From assembly GCF_020005365.1 (NCBI RefSeq), contig NZ_JACNML010000006.1, positions 62,001 to 126,000 of the forward strand: a DNA stretch of 64,000 bases. Direction: 5' to 3'. Made by a program: the position numbers and the translations under genes. This DNA is from Kangiella shandongensis. Its GTDB lineage: Bacteria > Pseudomonadota > Gammaproteobacteria > Enterobacterales > Kangiellaceae. The first letter of the stretch is position 1, and each line of letters begins with the position of its first letter. Positions 9,917 through 19,074 of the stretch are shown piece by piece. Under the pieces are notes generated by a model, which saw only the letters and a list, made by a program, of their open reading frames with translations, did not search any database and had not been told where the DNA came from.

Positions 9917-10132
9917 TTACAACGATTCTACCAGTCCTTTGACTTTTACGGCCTTTTCAAAGTGATCTAACTGATGCTCTTGAATCCACCAGGTAGCTGC
10001 CTCCATCAGTAATTCGGGATCGTCATTCTTGTTGGCAAAGAATGCATAAAATGACAGTCCAACATTTCCGCCTTTACTGAGGATTTTCTGTTCACAAACA
10101 GCAATGATTTTTTGTTTTAAACTCTCTCGCAT
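9917..10132 (-). CDS. Conserved small protein, unknown function (DUF6500-like)
   Basis: A 71-aa soluble, predicted mostly helical protein with a Lys/Glu-rich start and the segment GLSFYAFFANKNDDPELLMEAATWW. It resembles a family of about 70-residue marine gammaproteobacterial proteins that I recall as DUF6500; the match is from memory only. The gene is on the same strand as, and tightly placed between, rsfS and rlmH, with a possible AAGGA upstream at longer than usual spacing, so it is likely translated within this operon. No catalytic or metal motif is apparent. Location between two ribosome-related genes hints at translation, without proof. Confidence 0.7.
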   Translation of the reverse strand: MRESLKQKIIAVCEQKILSKGGNVGLSFYAFFANKNDDPELLMEAATWWIQEHQLDHFEKAVKVKGLVESL

Positions 10133-10187
10133 CAGTGTTTAGATTCCTTAAGGCCAGAACTGTTAGCGACCCGATCAGAGCCGGGGG

Positions 10188-10532
10188 CTAGTTAGAGCGC
10201 GCTTCTTTCCAGTTTGGATCCCACAATTTCTCAAGCTGATAAAAATCACGTGTTTGCGCCAGCATAATGTGCACCACCACATCACCTAGATCAACCAGCA
10301 CCCATTCAGCAACATCATCACCTTCAACCCCAAACGGTTGAACGCCCTGATCCTTCATTTCGCTGATGAGATTATGCGCTACGGATTTGACATGACGGTT
10401 TGAGGTACCGCTGGCAACAATCATATAGTCTGTAACAGTGCTTAAATCTTTAACGTCTAATACACTGATTTCTTTAGCTTTTAAGTCTTCCAGTTGCTCT
10501 ACAACAATATTCTTAACTTGCTCAACTTGCAT
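10188..10532 (-). CDS. rsfS: Ribosome silencing factor RsfS
   Basis: Binds L14 of the 50S subunit and blocks subunit joining during nutrient limitation. The 114-aa product has the family signatures DYMIVASGTSNRHVKSVAHN, GDDVAEWVLVDLGDVVVHIM and RDFYQLEKLWD. It directly follows nadD (nine bases), matching the widespread nadD-rsfS pairing. Confidence 0.97.
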   Translation of the reverse strand: MQVEQVKNIVVEQLEDLKAKEISVLDVKDLSTVTDYMIVASGTSNRHVKSVAHNLISEMKDQGVQPFGVEGDDVAEWVLVDLGDVVVHIMLAQTRDFYQLEKLWDPNWKEARSN

Positions 10533-10540
10533 TGATTACC

Positions 10541-11200
10541 TTAACTCTTAGGGTTTAAGCCATAAAGGCCATGCTGATACATGTAGTCCAGTATACCATC
10601 TGGCAATAGAAATCGGGGTGAAAAGCCTTGATTTATTTGCTCTCGAATGTAACTGGAGGAGATGTCCAGTTGCGGCATCTGGCAAAAGCCTATCTTGCCA
10701 TGGCTATAACTCGGCAGCTCAGACAAATCATCCAGCGCATACTGATGATAAAAGTCGGCGACAGTGCCGGTAGTTGGTAGCTCACTACTCGGACGCCCCA
10801 CCACTAATATATTGGTTAACTTAATAAGCTTCTGCCATTCATACCACTGATCAAGTTTGGCAAAAGCATCGGTCCCCATCAGAAAAACGACACAATCGTC
10901 AGCCACTTCTTGACGAATTTCTCGCAATGTCACCACACTGTAACTCGGCTCCTGACGCTCCAGCTCTCGCGCATCCACGCCCAATTGCGGATATTGCGCC
11001 AGCACTAACTGCAACATTTCAATGCGCTGCTGCGGCGTCGCCCCGGGTTCGGGACGGTGCGGCGGATAAGCTGCCGGCATGAGCGAAACATTAGCATGCG
11101 GGAAGCGGTTGAGCATCTCCTGGGTCATACGCAGGTGACCAAAGTGAACCGGATCGAAAGTACCGCCCAGAATAATATGCATGGTCTTATCGTGCGGCAT
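10541..11200 (-). CDS. nadD: Nicotinate-nucleotide adenylyltransferase NadD
   Basis: Converts nicotinate mononucleotide plus ATP to nicotinate adenine dinucleotide in NAD synthesis. The 219-aa protein has the nucleotidyltransferase motif GGTFDPVHFGHLR near the start and ISSSYIR near the C terminus. The ATG at 11200 is two bases from the holA stop, implying coupling; an internal ATG six codons later (MHIILGG) is a possible alternative start. Confidence 0.96.
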   Translation of the reverse strand: MPHDKTMHIILGGTFDPVHFGHLRMTQEMLNRFPHANVSLMPAAYPPHRPEPGATPQQRIEMLQLVLAQYPQLGVDARELERQEPSYSVVTLREIRQEVADDCVVFLMGTDAFAKLDQWYEWQKLIKLTNILVVGRPSSELPTTGTVADFYHQYALDDLSELPSYSHGKIGFCQMPQLDISSSYIREQINQGFSPRFLLPDGILDYMYQHGLYGLNPKS

Positions 11201-11202
11201 GA

Positions 11203-12291
11203 TTACGACATCCCAAAGGCTTTTTTAAGGTCGCTCAAACCTTCTTTCGCGGCCTTAGTCGGCTCGGTATTTTGAGGAGAAGATGGTTCCCGTGCCCGGA
11301 AGGGGTTCACTCCGGCAATAAGACAAACCACATGTGCCATTTCCTGCCACACATCAATATCGGCCTGCCCTTTAATCCCTTTATCGATCATGGTCAATCG
11401 TTGGATCATGGCATACCACTTTTTAACGCTGCCCTTACTTAGCGCCACTTGCAGTACTTTTTGCTTTTTCGGCCACACGCGGTTCGCTTTGAAGATGTCA
11501 GGAATAGGCGTTCCCGCCGCGACTTCAGTAGACCATTGCGCCAAGTTCTGACATTCACGCAATAACTGATTAACCACAGGCAGCGGGTAAGTCCCTTCAG
11601 CCTGAATACTGCTTAGCATCCGCAGGGCGCGCTCGGCCTGCCCCGATAGACAGGCATCGGCCAATTCAAACATTGAGTAGCGAGCGCTTTCACCCACATA
11701 GTCACGAATGTTATCACCGGTAATCACCTGATCCTTAGCCAGTAGAGACAACATCTGTAGATCCTGATGCGCTGCTAACAGGTTACCTTCACAACGCTCA
11801 ATTAGGACTTCGAGCGCATCTTTATCCAGCTGTATCCCAAGACCCGTCGCTCTTTGCCGCAACCAGCCTCCGAGGCGCTCGGCCGGGATTGGCCACACCT
11901 CGACCACAATACCTGCCTGCTCTAACGTCTTAAACCAGGAGGTTCGCTTTTCGTTAGACAGTTTTGGTGCCGTTATGAGTAAGACATCGCTCGGCTGGCT
12001 GCTTAAGAAACTTTGGATCGCCTCGCCCTGAGCTTTTTTAATTGACTTATCAAAGCGCCACTCAAGCAAACGGCTTTCCGCAAATAAAGACATAGTTCCC
12101 GCCTGATCCAACAGTGGGTTACTCGCATTCGAGTCTTCGATGAGCTGTCGTTCAAGAATACCCTGCGCTTTACAGTGTGCTCGAATTTGATCGGCCGCTT
12201 CCATTTTCTGCCAAGGTTCATCGCCGGCCACCAGATACACTGGGTAGTGCTGGTTCAGTGCTTGCTGTAATTTCTCTGGATAAACCTTCAC
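11203..12291 (-). CDS. holA: DNA polymerase III delta subunit HolA
   Basis: Clamp-loader subunit that opens the beta sliding clamp. The 362-aa product begins with the family pattern VYLVAGDEPWQKMEAADQIR, contains ALEVLIERCEGNLLAAHQDLQML and the C-terminal clamp-loader fold. The start codon is GTG, followed by AAGGTTTATCC. The C-terminal tail (SSPQNTEPTKAAKEGLSD) is a low-complexity extension. It sits between lptE and nadD as in E. coli. Confidence 0.95.
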   Translation of the reverse strand: MKVYPEKLQQALNQHYPVYLVAGDEPWQKMEAADQIRAHCKAQGILERQLIEDSNASNPLLDQAGTMSLFAESRLLEWRFDKSIKKAQGEAIQSFLSSQPSDVLLITAPKLSNEKRTSWFKTLEQAGIVVEVWPIPAERLGGWLRQRATGLGIQLDKDALEVLIERCEGNLLAAHQDLQMLSLLAKDQVITGDNIRDYVGESARYSMFELADACLSGQAERALRMLSSIQAEGTYPLPVVNQLLRECQNLAQWSTEVAAGTPIPDIFKANRVWPKKQKVLQVALSKGSVKKWYAMIQRLTMIDKGIKGQADIDVWQEMAHVVCLIAGVNPFRAREPSSPQNTEPTKAAKEGLSDLKKAFGMS

Positions 12292-12312
12292 GGGATTTTT
12301 CGTTTCCTGCCG

Positions 12313-12825
12313 TTACGGATTTGCTTTCAAATGGTGTGTTGTCGCCATTTGAAGGAGTAGACGACTAATGACATCCTGATGCATGTCGGCGATCAAACGC
12401 TGCTGCTCATTTTCCTGACCAGATTCCAGGGTTCGCTGGTAGGCAAACTCGCGGCGACTGTTTAACGTCTGTGTCTGCGGCTCACCTTCGGTCACCATCG
12501 CCGGTGTCAGCAACTGATATTGCAGCGTGAAGATCAATTCCAGCTCACTGGCGCGACCAAAGCTGTCCCGGGCAACCGTACGTTTCTCAGTATTGTAGCC
12601 GACAATAGCGAGCTGCATTTGTGAGTCTTCTGCCGCCTTAACCAAGTTCGCTCCCTGATACGCAAGGCGCTGTTTCAGGGTACGCTCAAACTCGGCATCC
12701 GGAGTCTGACTGATAAGCCAGACTCTGGCATCATCCAGCTCAGTGCCCGCGCCACGCAAATGAAAGCCGCAAGCGGTCACAAGACCGCTGAAAGCCAGCA
12801 ATATAGTAATTAGACGTGTCTTCAT
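12313..12825 (-). CDS. lptE: LPS-assembly lipoprotein LptE
   Basis: Outer-membrane lipoprotein that plugs the LptD barrel and helps insert lipopolysaccharide. The 170-aa product has a lipoprotein signal with lipobox VTAC and the immediately following GFHLRGAG motif typical of LptE/RlpB. Sequence is otherwise weakly conserved, as usual for the family; the leuS-lptE-holA order supports the call. Confidence 0.93.
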   Translation of the reverse strand: MKTRLITILLAFSGLVTACGFHLRGAGTELDDARVWLISQTPDAEFERTLKQRLAYQGANLVKAAEDSQMQLAIVGYNTEKRTVARDSFGRASELELIFTLQYQLLTPAMVTEGEPQTQTLNSRREFAYQRTLESGQENEQQRLIADMHQDVISRLLLQMATTHHLKANP

Positions 12826-12850
12826 TAAGATCCTAGTGTATTAACGTCGC

Positions 12851-15469
12851 TTAATTTGCAACGATATTAACCAGTTTACCCGGAACAACGATCACTTTGC
12901 GCACCGTGTTGCCATCAATAAACTTCTTCACATTATCATCAGCCAAAGCCTGTGCTTCAACCGCTTCTTTCGAGGCGCTGGCAGGCACGGTAATTTTTGC
13001 ACGAACCTTACCATTGACCTGAACCACGATCAGCTTCTCATCCTGTACCATGGCGTCTTTATCAGCAACCGGCCAGGTAGCGTCCACGACATCCGTACGC
13101 TCTGTATCGTTAGCCAGCTCACCCAACACAGTCCATAGCTCTGAGCAGATATGCGGCACGATCGGCGCTAGCAGTAAGACTGCAACTTCTAATGCTTCAT
13201 GCAGAACCGCCCGGTCCTGCTCGGACATTTCTTCTGCTTTCGCCGCATGGTTTATCAACTCCATCACCGCTGCGATAGCCGTATTGAAAGTATAACGGCG
13301 TGCGTAATCATCGGTAACTTTAGCAATCGTTTCATGTGTTTTGCGACGCAATGCTTTCTGATCCGCGTTCAAATTACTGCGATCTAACGCCACAACCGCA
13401 CCTTTTTGCTGGTGTGACTGCACCATTTTCCACAGGCGACGTAGGAAACGTAGCGAACCGTCCACAGCAGAATCCTGCCACTCCAAAGCCTGATCCGGTG
13501 GCGAGGCGAACATGGTATACAAGCGCATGGTATCAGCACCGTATTGCTCCACCATCGACTGTGGGTCAATACCATTATTTTTCGACTTGGACATTTTCGT
13601 CATGCCGGCATGAGTCACCTGATTGCCGTCTTTATCAACGGCTTTGACGATATGACCTTTATCATCACGTTCCTGCACTTCGACTTCGAGTGGCGAAACC
13701 CAGTGACGCGCACCTTTCTCATCGGTGTAATAAAACGCATCCGCCAAAACCATGCCTTGGCAGAGTAGCTTTTTCGCTGGCTCGTCAGAATTGACCAGAC
13801 CGATATCGCGCAGCAACTTGTGGAAGAAGCGGAAATACATCAGGTGCATGGTGGCGTGCTCGATGCCGCCGATATACTGATCCACCGGTAGCCAGTAATT
13901 GGCCTGCTCAGGGTTCAGCATTCCGTCTTCATAATCTGGACTGGTGTAACGCGCGTAGTACCAACTCGACTCCATAAAGGTATCGAAGGTATCGGTTTCA
14001 CGGATGCCTTCAACGCCATCGACCACGGCTTTCTTCCACTTGTCATCGGTATTCAACGGGCTGGTCACGCCGTCCATCACCACATCTTCCGGCAAGCGTA
14101 CTGGCAACTGATCTTCAGGAGCTGGTACTACCGAGCCATCCGGCATATTGATCATCGGGATCGGCGCGCCCCAGTAACGCTGACGGGAAACGCCCCAGTC
14201 ACGCAAACGATAATTAACGGTTTTTTCGCCCTTGCCCAAAGACTCTAATTTCTCAGCAATAGCATTAAATGCCTTATCAAAAGATAAGCCATCAAACTCA
14301 TCGGAATTAAACAAAGTACCTTTTTCAACATAGGCCGCTTCGCTGATATCCAGCTCAGAGCCGTCGGCTGGCTGAATCACCGGAGCTTTATCAATGCCGT
14401 ACTTAGTAGCAAATTCCCAGTCACGTTGATCGTGCGCCGGTACCGCCATCACCGCACCGGTGCCGTAATCCATCAAGACAAAGTTAGCGACCCAGATCGG
14501 TACATCTTTACCCGTTAATGGATGCTTGGCGTACAGGCCTGTTGCCATGCCTTTCTTTTCCATGGTTGCCATTTCGGCTTCTGACATTTTGCTGTTTTTG
14601 CATTCATCCACAAACTCAGCAAGCTCAGGGTTGTTTTTAGACGCCATCGCAGCAACCGGGTGACCTGCGGCAACCGCCAGATAGGTGACGCCATACAGCG
14701 TGTCCGGGCGTGTGGTGTAGACACGAAGGTTATCGCTGTGATCATTCTCATCGCCAAAACCAAACTCAACTTCCACCCCTTCCGAGCGACCGATCCAATT
14801 GCGCTGCATGGTCTTGACCATATCCGGCCAACCTTCCAGCTTGTCCAGATCTGCCAGCAATTCATCGGCGTATTCCGTGATTTTAATAAACCACTGTGGA
14901 ATTTCCTTCTGCTCCACCGGCGTGTCACAGCGCCAGCAGGCTCCTTCCACTACCTGCTCATTAGCCAATACCGTCTGATCATTCGGGCACCAGTTAACCG
15001 AGGATGTCTTCTTATAGACCAGACCCTTTTCATACAACTTAGTGAAGAACCACTGTTCCCAACGATAGTACTCAGGCTGACAAGTCGCTAACTCACGATC
15101 CCAGTCATAGGCAAAGCCCAGCATTTTCAGCTGGCCTTTCATGTATTCGATATTTTCGTAGGTCCAGGGTGCGGGCGACGCCTTATTTTTCACCGCCGCA
15201 TTCTCCGCCGGTAATCCGAACGCATCCCAACCGATCGGCTGCAACACATTTTTGCCCTGCATCCGCTGGAAACGCGCGATCACATCGCCAATCGTATAGT
15301 TTCGCACATGACCCATGTGTAGACGGCCACTTGGATAGGGAAACATGCTCAGACAGTAATACTTCTCTTTCGAAGCGTCTTCGACTGCTTTAAAGGTTTT
15401 ATTCTTTTGCCACTTCTCTTGAATTTTTCCTTCAATTTCAGAAGGTTGGTAGTGCTCAGTTAGTTGCAT
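12851..15469 (-). CDS. leuS: Leucyl-tRNA synthetase
   Basis: Class I aminoacyl-tRNA synthetase charging tRNA-Leu. I use the ATG at 15469 (MQLTEHYQP); a TTG two codons upstream is a weaker alternative. The 872-aa protein carries HMGH at residues 51-54, the CP1 editing domain with the threonine-rich TTRPDTLYG and [11 protein letters not shown] motifs, KMSKS at 625-629, and the C-terminal domain ending in [12 protein letters not shown] and [15 protein letters not shown]. It begins the leuS-lptE-holA-nadD run. Confidence 0.98.
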   Translation of the reverse strand: MQLTEHYQPSEIEGKIQEKWQKNKTFKAVEDASKEKYYCLSMFPYPSGRLHMGHVRNYTIGDVIARFQRMQGKNVLQPIGWDAFGLPAENAAVKNKASPAPWTYENIEYMKGQLKMLGFAYDWDRELATCQPEYYRWEQWFFTKLYEKGLVYKKTSSVNWCPNDQTVLANEQVVEGACWRCDTPVEQKEIPQWFIKITEYADELLADLDKLEGWPDMVKTMQRNWIGRSEGVEVEFGFGDENDHSDNLRVYTTRPDTLYGVTYLAVAAGHPVAAMASKNNPELAEFVDECKNSKMSEAEMATMEKKGMATGLYAKHPLTGKDVPIWVANFVLMDYGTGAVMAVPAHDQRDWEFATKYGIDKAPVIQPADGSELDISEAAYVEKGTLFNSDEFDGLSFDKAFNAIAEKLESLGKGEKTVNYRLRDWGVSRQRYWGAPIPMINMPDGSVVPAPEDQLPVRLPEDVVMDGVTSPLNTDDKWKKAVVDGVEGIRETDTFDTFMESSWYYARYTSPDYEDGMLNPEQANYWLPVDQYIGGIEHATMHLMYFRFFHKLLRDIGLVNSDEPAKKLLCQGMVLADAFYYTDEKGARHWVSPLEVEVQERDDKGHIVKAVDKDGNQVTHAGMTKMSKSKNNGIDPQSMVEQYGADTMRLYTMFASPPDQALEWQDSAVDGSLRFLRRLWKMVQSHQQKGAVVALDRSNLNADQKALRRKTHETIAKVTDDYARRYTFNTAIAAVMELINHAAKAEEMSEQDRAVLHEALEVAVLLLAPIVPHICSELWTVLGELANDTERTDVVDATWPVADKDAMVQDEKLIVVQVNGKVRAKITVPASASKEAVEAQALADDNVKKFIDGNTVRKVIVVPGKLVNIVAN

Positions 15470-15647
15470 TGTCAAAAAATTCTTTAATTATGGAATCGGA
15501 TTAGGAGGAATCAGGCGCAAAGCCCCACAAAGCCTCAACTAGAAACCGTTAATGTTACCTGAGAGGGGGGATAGCAACAAGCTTTCAGCTCTATTAAAGG
15601 CAAAAGTACTAGAGGCAAAATACTGGGAGTTCGCTTTAAAATTTGAC

Positions 15648-16112
15648 CTACCAGGACTTCTGTTCACTTTTTTCTGGGATATCAATACTTGAAACCCGAT
15701 ATTGACCATCCTCCAGCGGCTGAATATCCAGCATCTTTCCCGCAGGCAGGTCATCTTCGTTAAAGTCCAACTTCTCGGATAGCTGCTTATCTAACTCACT
15801 GACAAGCTTTTGATGACCTGATTTGGCTATTGCGTTTCCAATACCAAAACAGGCCACTCCCAAAGTTGCTATTGGGCCAGGATATGCTTGCAGGAATTGC
15901 GTGAAAGTCATTCCTGCGACAGGATCATAATAAACAGTTTCTGGCCCGGAGATCATAAAATATCCACCGACCAAGCCAATAATAATCCCGATAACAATGA
16001 ATAGAATAGAGATATTGTTACGACTACCACTCGGCTCGGGTAATTCAAGATATAGGTCTACGGGTAAATCATCTGGACTATATTTTGTCTGTTGGAAGTT
16101 GTTATTTTCCAT
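15648..16112 (-). CDS. Two-helix membrane protein, paralogue C of a tandem trio
   Basis: A 154-aa protein I do not recognise. It has a short acidic N-terminal segment with LPVD at 16-19, two predicted membrane helices (about 35-56 and 78-96), and a cytoplasmic tail with DKQLS (108-112), GKMLDI (125-130) and a final RVSSIDIP strand-like segment. Residues YPGPIA (77-82) at the start of helix 2 are shared with the next gene upstream. A GCAGG lies about ten bases before the ATG. It is the last of three related genes on this strand and is followed by leuS. Function unknown; a membrane-anchored sensor or scaffold is only a guess. Confidence 0.8.
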   Translation of the reverse strand: MENNNFQQTKYSPDDLPVDLYLELPEPSGSRNNISILFIVIGIIIGLVGGYFMISGPETVYYDPVAGMTFTQFLQAYPGPIATLGVACFGIGNAIAKSGHQKLVSELDKQLSEKLDFNEDDLPAGKMLDIQPLEDGQYRVSSIDIPEKSEQKSW

Positions 16113-16150
16113 GTATTCTACCTGCTATTAAAATCTAATACTCAGCTTCG

Positions 16151-16187
16151 TAGGTTGGTGTTGAGGTTCATTCGTCACCCCAACCTA
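16151..16187. repeat. Intergenic inverted repeat between paralogues B and C
   Basis: Perfect 8-bp arms TAGGTTGG and CCAACCTA flank a 21-base loop. There is no T-tract on either side, so it is not a standard intrinsic terminator. It could be an mRNA stability or processing hairpin between the two genes. Confidence 0.4.
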
Positions 16188-16231
16188 TCTCAACTTAACT
16201 ACTTTAAAGGTTTTATTCTGATGACACTTCC

Positions 16232-16714
16232 CTATTTTTTAACAACAGGTCCCGAGTCCTGCTCGACTTCTTTCGGCTGAGCGACCTCCTGTGACATTTC
16301 CTCTGGCGCATCCACAAGCTCCAAGCGGAATCTCCCAGAATCAAGCGGTGCAATATTTAATAACTTCCCCTCAGGCAGCTCGTCTTCAGAAAAGCTCATC
16401 TGGTCACTGAGCTGCTTATCAATTTTTTGAAGGTGTTTCTGATCCATCTGATTACGTATGGCATTACTGATAGCTACCAGGATAAAGCCCATAGAAGCAA
16501 TTGGTCCCGGATATGCTTTAAAGAAAAATTCAATATCGGGTAAACTGTAACTGACTCGTTCAGGCCCCCAGATAATAAAATAGCCGCCAACCAGAATTAA
16601 GCCGATACCAATAAAACTGAGTAACAAAAAAATGCTGGTACCCAAACCACCTGACTCGGCTACATCTAACTCAATGTCGACGGGTAAATCTTCTAAAGAA
16701 TGTTTTTTCATCAT
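16232..16714 (-). CDS. Two-helix membrane protein, paralogue B of a tandem trio
   Basis: A 160-aa unrecognised membrane protein clearly related to the following gene: LPVD near the N terminus, helix 1 at about 26-49, YPGPIA (68-73) leading into helix 2, then DKQLS (99-103) and GKLLNI (116-121). It has an extra acidic, Gln/Glu/Pro-rich tail. AAGGAG stands three bases before the first ATG and six before the second, so the ATG at 16711 (MKKHSLEDLP) may be the real start. The shared motifs suggest duplication followed by divergence. No enzyme motif is visible. Confidence 0.8.
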   Translation of the reverse strand: MMKKHSLEDLPVDIELDVAESGGLGTSIFLLLSFIGIGLILVGGYFIIWGPERVSYSLPDIEFFFKAYPGPIASMGFILVAISNAIRNQMDQKHLQKIDKQLSDQMSFSEDELPEGKLLNIAPLDSGRFRLELVDAPEEMSQEVAQPKEVEQDSGPVVKK

Positions 16715-16739
16715 ATGCTCCTTGTTATCTTTAAACTTT

Positions 16740-17150
16740 CTATTGGTTCTGAAAGCTCACTCGATAACGCTGTTCTCCAATGCCAATAAGCCTGATCTTC
16801 CGACCATCACTTAATTCGTTATTCTCTATTCCAAGCAATTCATTAACACGCCTTATCGCTTCCTGATCTTTTTTGTGACTACTTAACACAAAAATAAATG
16901 CACCCAGGATCGTTATTGGGCCGGTCAACATCAAAACGTAGCGAGGGTTAGCGACGAGGAAATCCATCATGTTATAACTTCTCAACATAACCGCCCCTCC
17001 CGCAAACATTTGATACAAAGCCCATAAAGAACCAACTAGACCGATGCAACAAACGATGATGCCCAGCACTTGCACAACTTTGCTTTTCGGCGGTAAGTCT
17101 TGAAAACTAATATCGAAAGGAATGTCTTTAACACTATAATTATTGTCCAT
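16740..17150 (-). CDS. Two-helix membrane protein, paralogue A of a tandem trio
   Basis: A 136-aa protein with the same layout as the two genes after it (short N terminus with IPFD, two helices at about 26-49 and 71-90, then a soluble tail ending RYRVSFQNQ), but more diverged: the YPGPIA motif is reduced to GPITILG and the tail reads ELSDGRKIRLI. AGGA lies six bases before the ATG. It is the first of the trio, about 270 bases downstream of lnt, and may start its own transcript. Function unknown. Confidence 0.77.
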   Translation of the reverse strand: MDNNYSVKDIPFDISFQDLPPKSKVVQVLGIIVCCIGLVGSLWALYQMFAGGAVMLRSYNMMDFLVANPRYVLMLTGPITILGAFIFVLSSHKKDQEAIRRVNELLGIENNELSDGRKIRLIGIGEQRYRVSFQNQ

Positions 17151-17296
17151 AATATGTCCTTATGCTTACTTTTACGTCATCCGTTGGGGTCAATATTCGC
17201 GACTCCTGCAATACCTCAGCACTGCCTAAACAGGGTGGGTATAACTCAAATCGCTGGCCGGCATTCTATCAGGCATAGACAACATTTCAAACACCT

Positions 17297-17320
17297 CTTA
17301 TATTTATCTAAAAATATAAG
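17297..17320. repeat. AT-rich inverted repeat upstream of the membrane trio
   Basis: Perfect 9-bp arms CTTATATTT and AAATATAAG with a 6-base centre lie in the gap between lnt and the first paralogue. It may be an operator or a weak hairpin. Nothing else is obvious in the 17151-17419 gap apart from an imperfect stem overlapping the lnt stop codon. Confidence 0.35.
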
Positions 17321-17419
17321 AATGAGCTTCTTAGCCACAGAGTGTTGAGACCCAGTCTCCTGCTCTTAGAGCATATAGGACAGGTTAGCTATGCGTACCC
17401 ATCGAAAATAAGCACTATG

Positions 17420-18949
17420 CTACTTTCGAGGTTTCTTAAGCACAAAGGCCGACACTAACAAACTCGCTGCCAGCACCAGCAACCCCCAATAGCCATATTT
17501 TAGAAACCAGGTCGGTTTATTATCCAGAATAAAGGCACCAGCCAGAACGTCACGTTCGAAGCGAGGAACTTGATCCAGCACGCGACCTTGCGAATCAATC
17601 ACGGCGGTTAAGCCGTTGTTGGTACCACGAATGACGGGCAAACCGGTTTCGATGGCACGCATCTGAGCTATCTGAAAATGTTGCAGCGGCCCCCAGCTAT
17701 CGCCAAACCAGGTGTCATTACTGATGGTTAAAATGGCGGTGAATTGATCTTGTGACTTTTGGCCGAGACTTTGAATTAAACCAGAGAAAGCTATTTCATA
17801 ACAAATAGCCGGTACCAGAGCTGCTTTTTCCGTGCGTAATGGCTCCTGCTCCGGACTACCTGGCGTGAAGCTGGACATCGGCAGATCAAAAAAGTCGATG
17901 GCACCGCGGAGCAGTTCGGTAAACGGAATATACTCGCCGAACGGTACCAGCTGCTGTTTATGGTAGGCCTGATTCTGCTCGCCGAGGAGACGTATACCGG
18001 AATAATAAATCGATTTATTATCTGGCTCATACATGGGAATACCGGTAATAAACTGGCTGTCGCTGTTCAGAGCCTTCTGCTCGATCTGGTACATCAAACC
18101 TTGTACCCGGTTTTCAAAAGATGGAATTCCACCCTCCGGCCACACCACGAGGTCAGCTCCCCAGTAAGGCTCGGTCTGTTCAAACAGATCGTTCATGATC
18201 GAATTAAAATACTCTGGGTTCCACTTAATATGTTGATCCACGTTCGGCTGAATCAAGGCCAGAGTTAACGTCTGCTCTTTCTCAGGCTCCTTTGAAAATA
18301 GATACAGGGTCGAAGCAAAAGGAATCGCTAACACCATCAAGATTGGCAAAATAAAGCGGCGTTGCTGCGCATAACCTTTGCTCGCAACCACCTCTGATAA
18401 AAAACAGCTCAGCACGACCACAAATAAGGTCACGCCATGCACTCCCAGAAACGAGGCGAGTCCTTGCATCAATGCTTCGGTCTGACTGTAACCCGCATAT
18501 AACCACGGAAAACTGACAAAGCCTGAGCCTCGGGCAATATCGAGACCGACCCACAGTAGACTGAACATAATGATACGTGAGATTAGTGAGTACTGACTGA
18601 AGAATTTCTGCATGGCCCAGCCGAGCAAAGCAAAGAACAAGGCGAGAATGGCAGCGAATAAAATCGTCAGGATAACAGCCAATGGCGGCGAAGCATTTCC
18701 GAAAGTATTAATCGAGACATAAACCCACGAAACGCCTGCACAAAAAAGCCCAAAACCATAGCCCCAGCCGAGCCGAAAAGCTTTCTTCGGGGATTTATCG
18801 GTAATTAACCACCAAAAGGTTGCGATGGATAACAGCGCTAATGGCCACCATTTCAATGGGGCGAAGGCCAGGGGATAAATGGCACCAGCTATTAAGGCAA
18901 CAAAAAATGCCAGCCAGCCTGTCGGACTGGCAAATTTATCTGTCATCAT
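17420..18949 (-). CDS. lnt: Apolipoprotein N-acyltransferase
   Basis: Inner-membrane enzyme adding the third acyl chain to lipoproteins before Lol export. The 509-aa protein has an N-terminal block of about six helices and a periplasmic nitrilase-like domain with the catalytic triad E272 (WPEGGIP), K331 (HKQQLVPFGEY) and C383 (AICYEIAF), plus a final helix. Two adjacent ATG codons follow GAGAG, and the second (18946) is better spaced. It ends the miaB-phoH-ybeY-corC-lnt series, though a terminator-like hairpin precedes it. Confidence 0.97.
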   Translation of the reverse strand: MMTDKFASPTGWLAFFVALIAGAIYPLAFAPLKWWPLALLSIATFWWLITDKSPKKAFRLGWGYGFGLFCAGVSWVYVSINTFGNASPPLAVILTILFAAILALFFALLGWAMQKFFSQYSLISRIIMFSLLWVGLDIARGSGFVSFPWLYAGYSQTEALMQGLASFLGVHGVTLFVVVLSCFLSEVVASKGYAQQRRFILPILMVLAIPFASTLYLFSKEPEKEQTLTLALIQPNVDQHIKWNPEYFNSIMNDLFEQTEPYWGADLVVWPEGGIPSFENRVQGLMYQIEQKALNSDSQFITGIPMYEPDNKSIYYSGIRLLGEQNQAYHKQQLVPFGEYIPFTELLRGAIDFFDLPMSSFTPGSPEQEPLRTEKAALVPAICYEIAFSGLIQSLGQKSQDQFTAILTISNDTWFGDSWGPLQHFQIAQMRAIETGLPVIRGTNNGLTAVIDSQGRVLDQVPRFERDVLAGAFILDNKPTWFLKYGYWGLLVLAASLLVSAFVLKKPRK

Positions 18950-19047
18950 TGACTCTCTATCGTATTATTATCAGTTAATCGGTTTCGTTTTCTTAGTTTC
19001 TAGAAGAAAGTTTACTTGATTAGCCCAGTAGACACCTTCCAAGAGAG

Positions 19048-19070
19048 AAGCCTGTTTTCCTAAACAGGCC
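19048..19070 (-). terminator. Hairpin terminator downstream of corC
   Basis: Perfect 8-bp stem GCCTGTTT/AAACAGGC with a 4-base loop just after the corC stop codon. On the minus strand it is followed by a pyrimidine run TTCTCTCTT, not a pure T-tract, so termination may be partial before lnt. Confidence 0.55.
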
Positions 19071-19074
19071 AATA

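Noticed and set aside
14660-15091. 143-aa plus-strand open frame opposite leuS
   Set aside because: Shadow of the leuS editing and catalytic region; no start signal.
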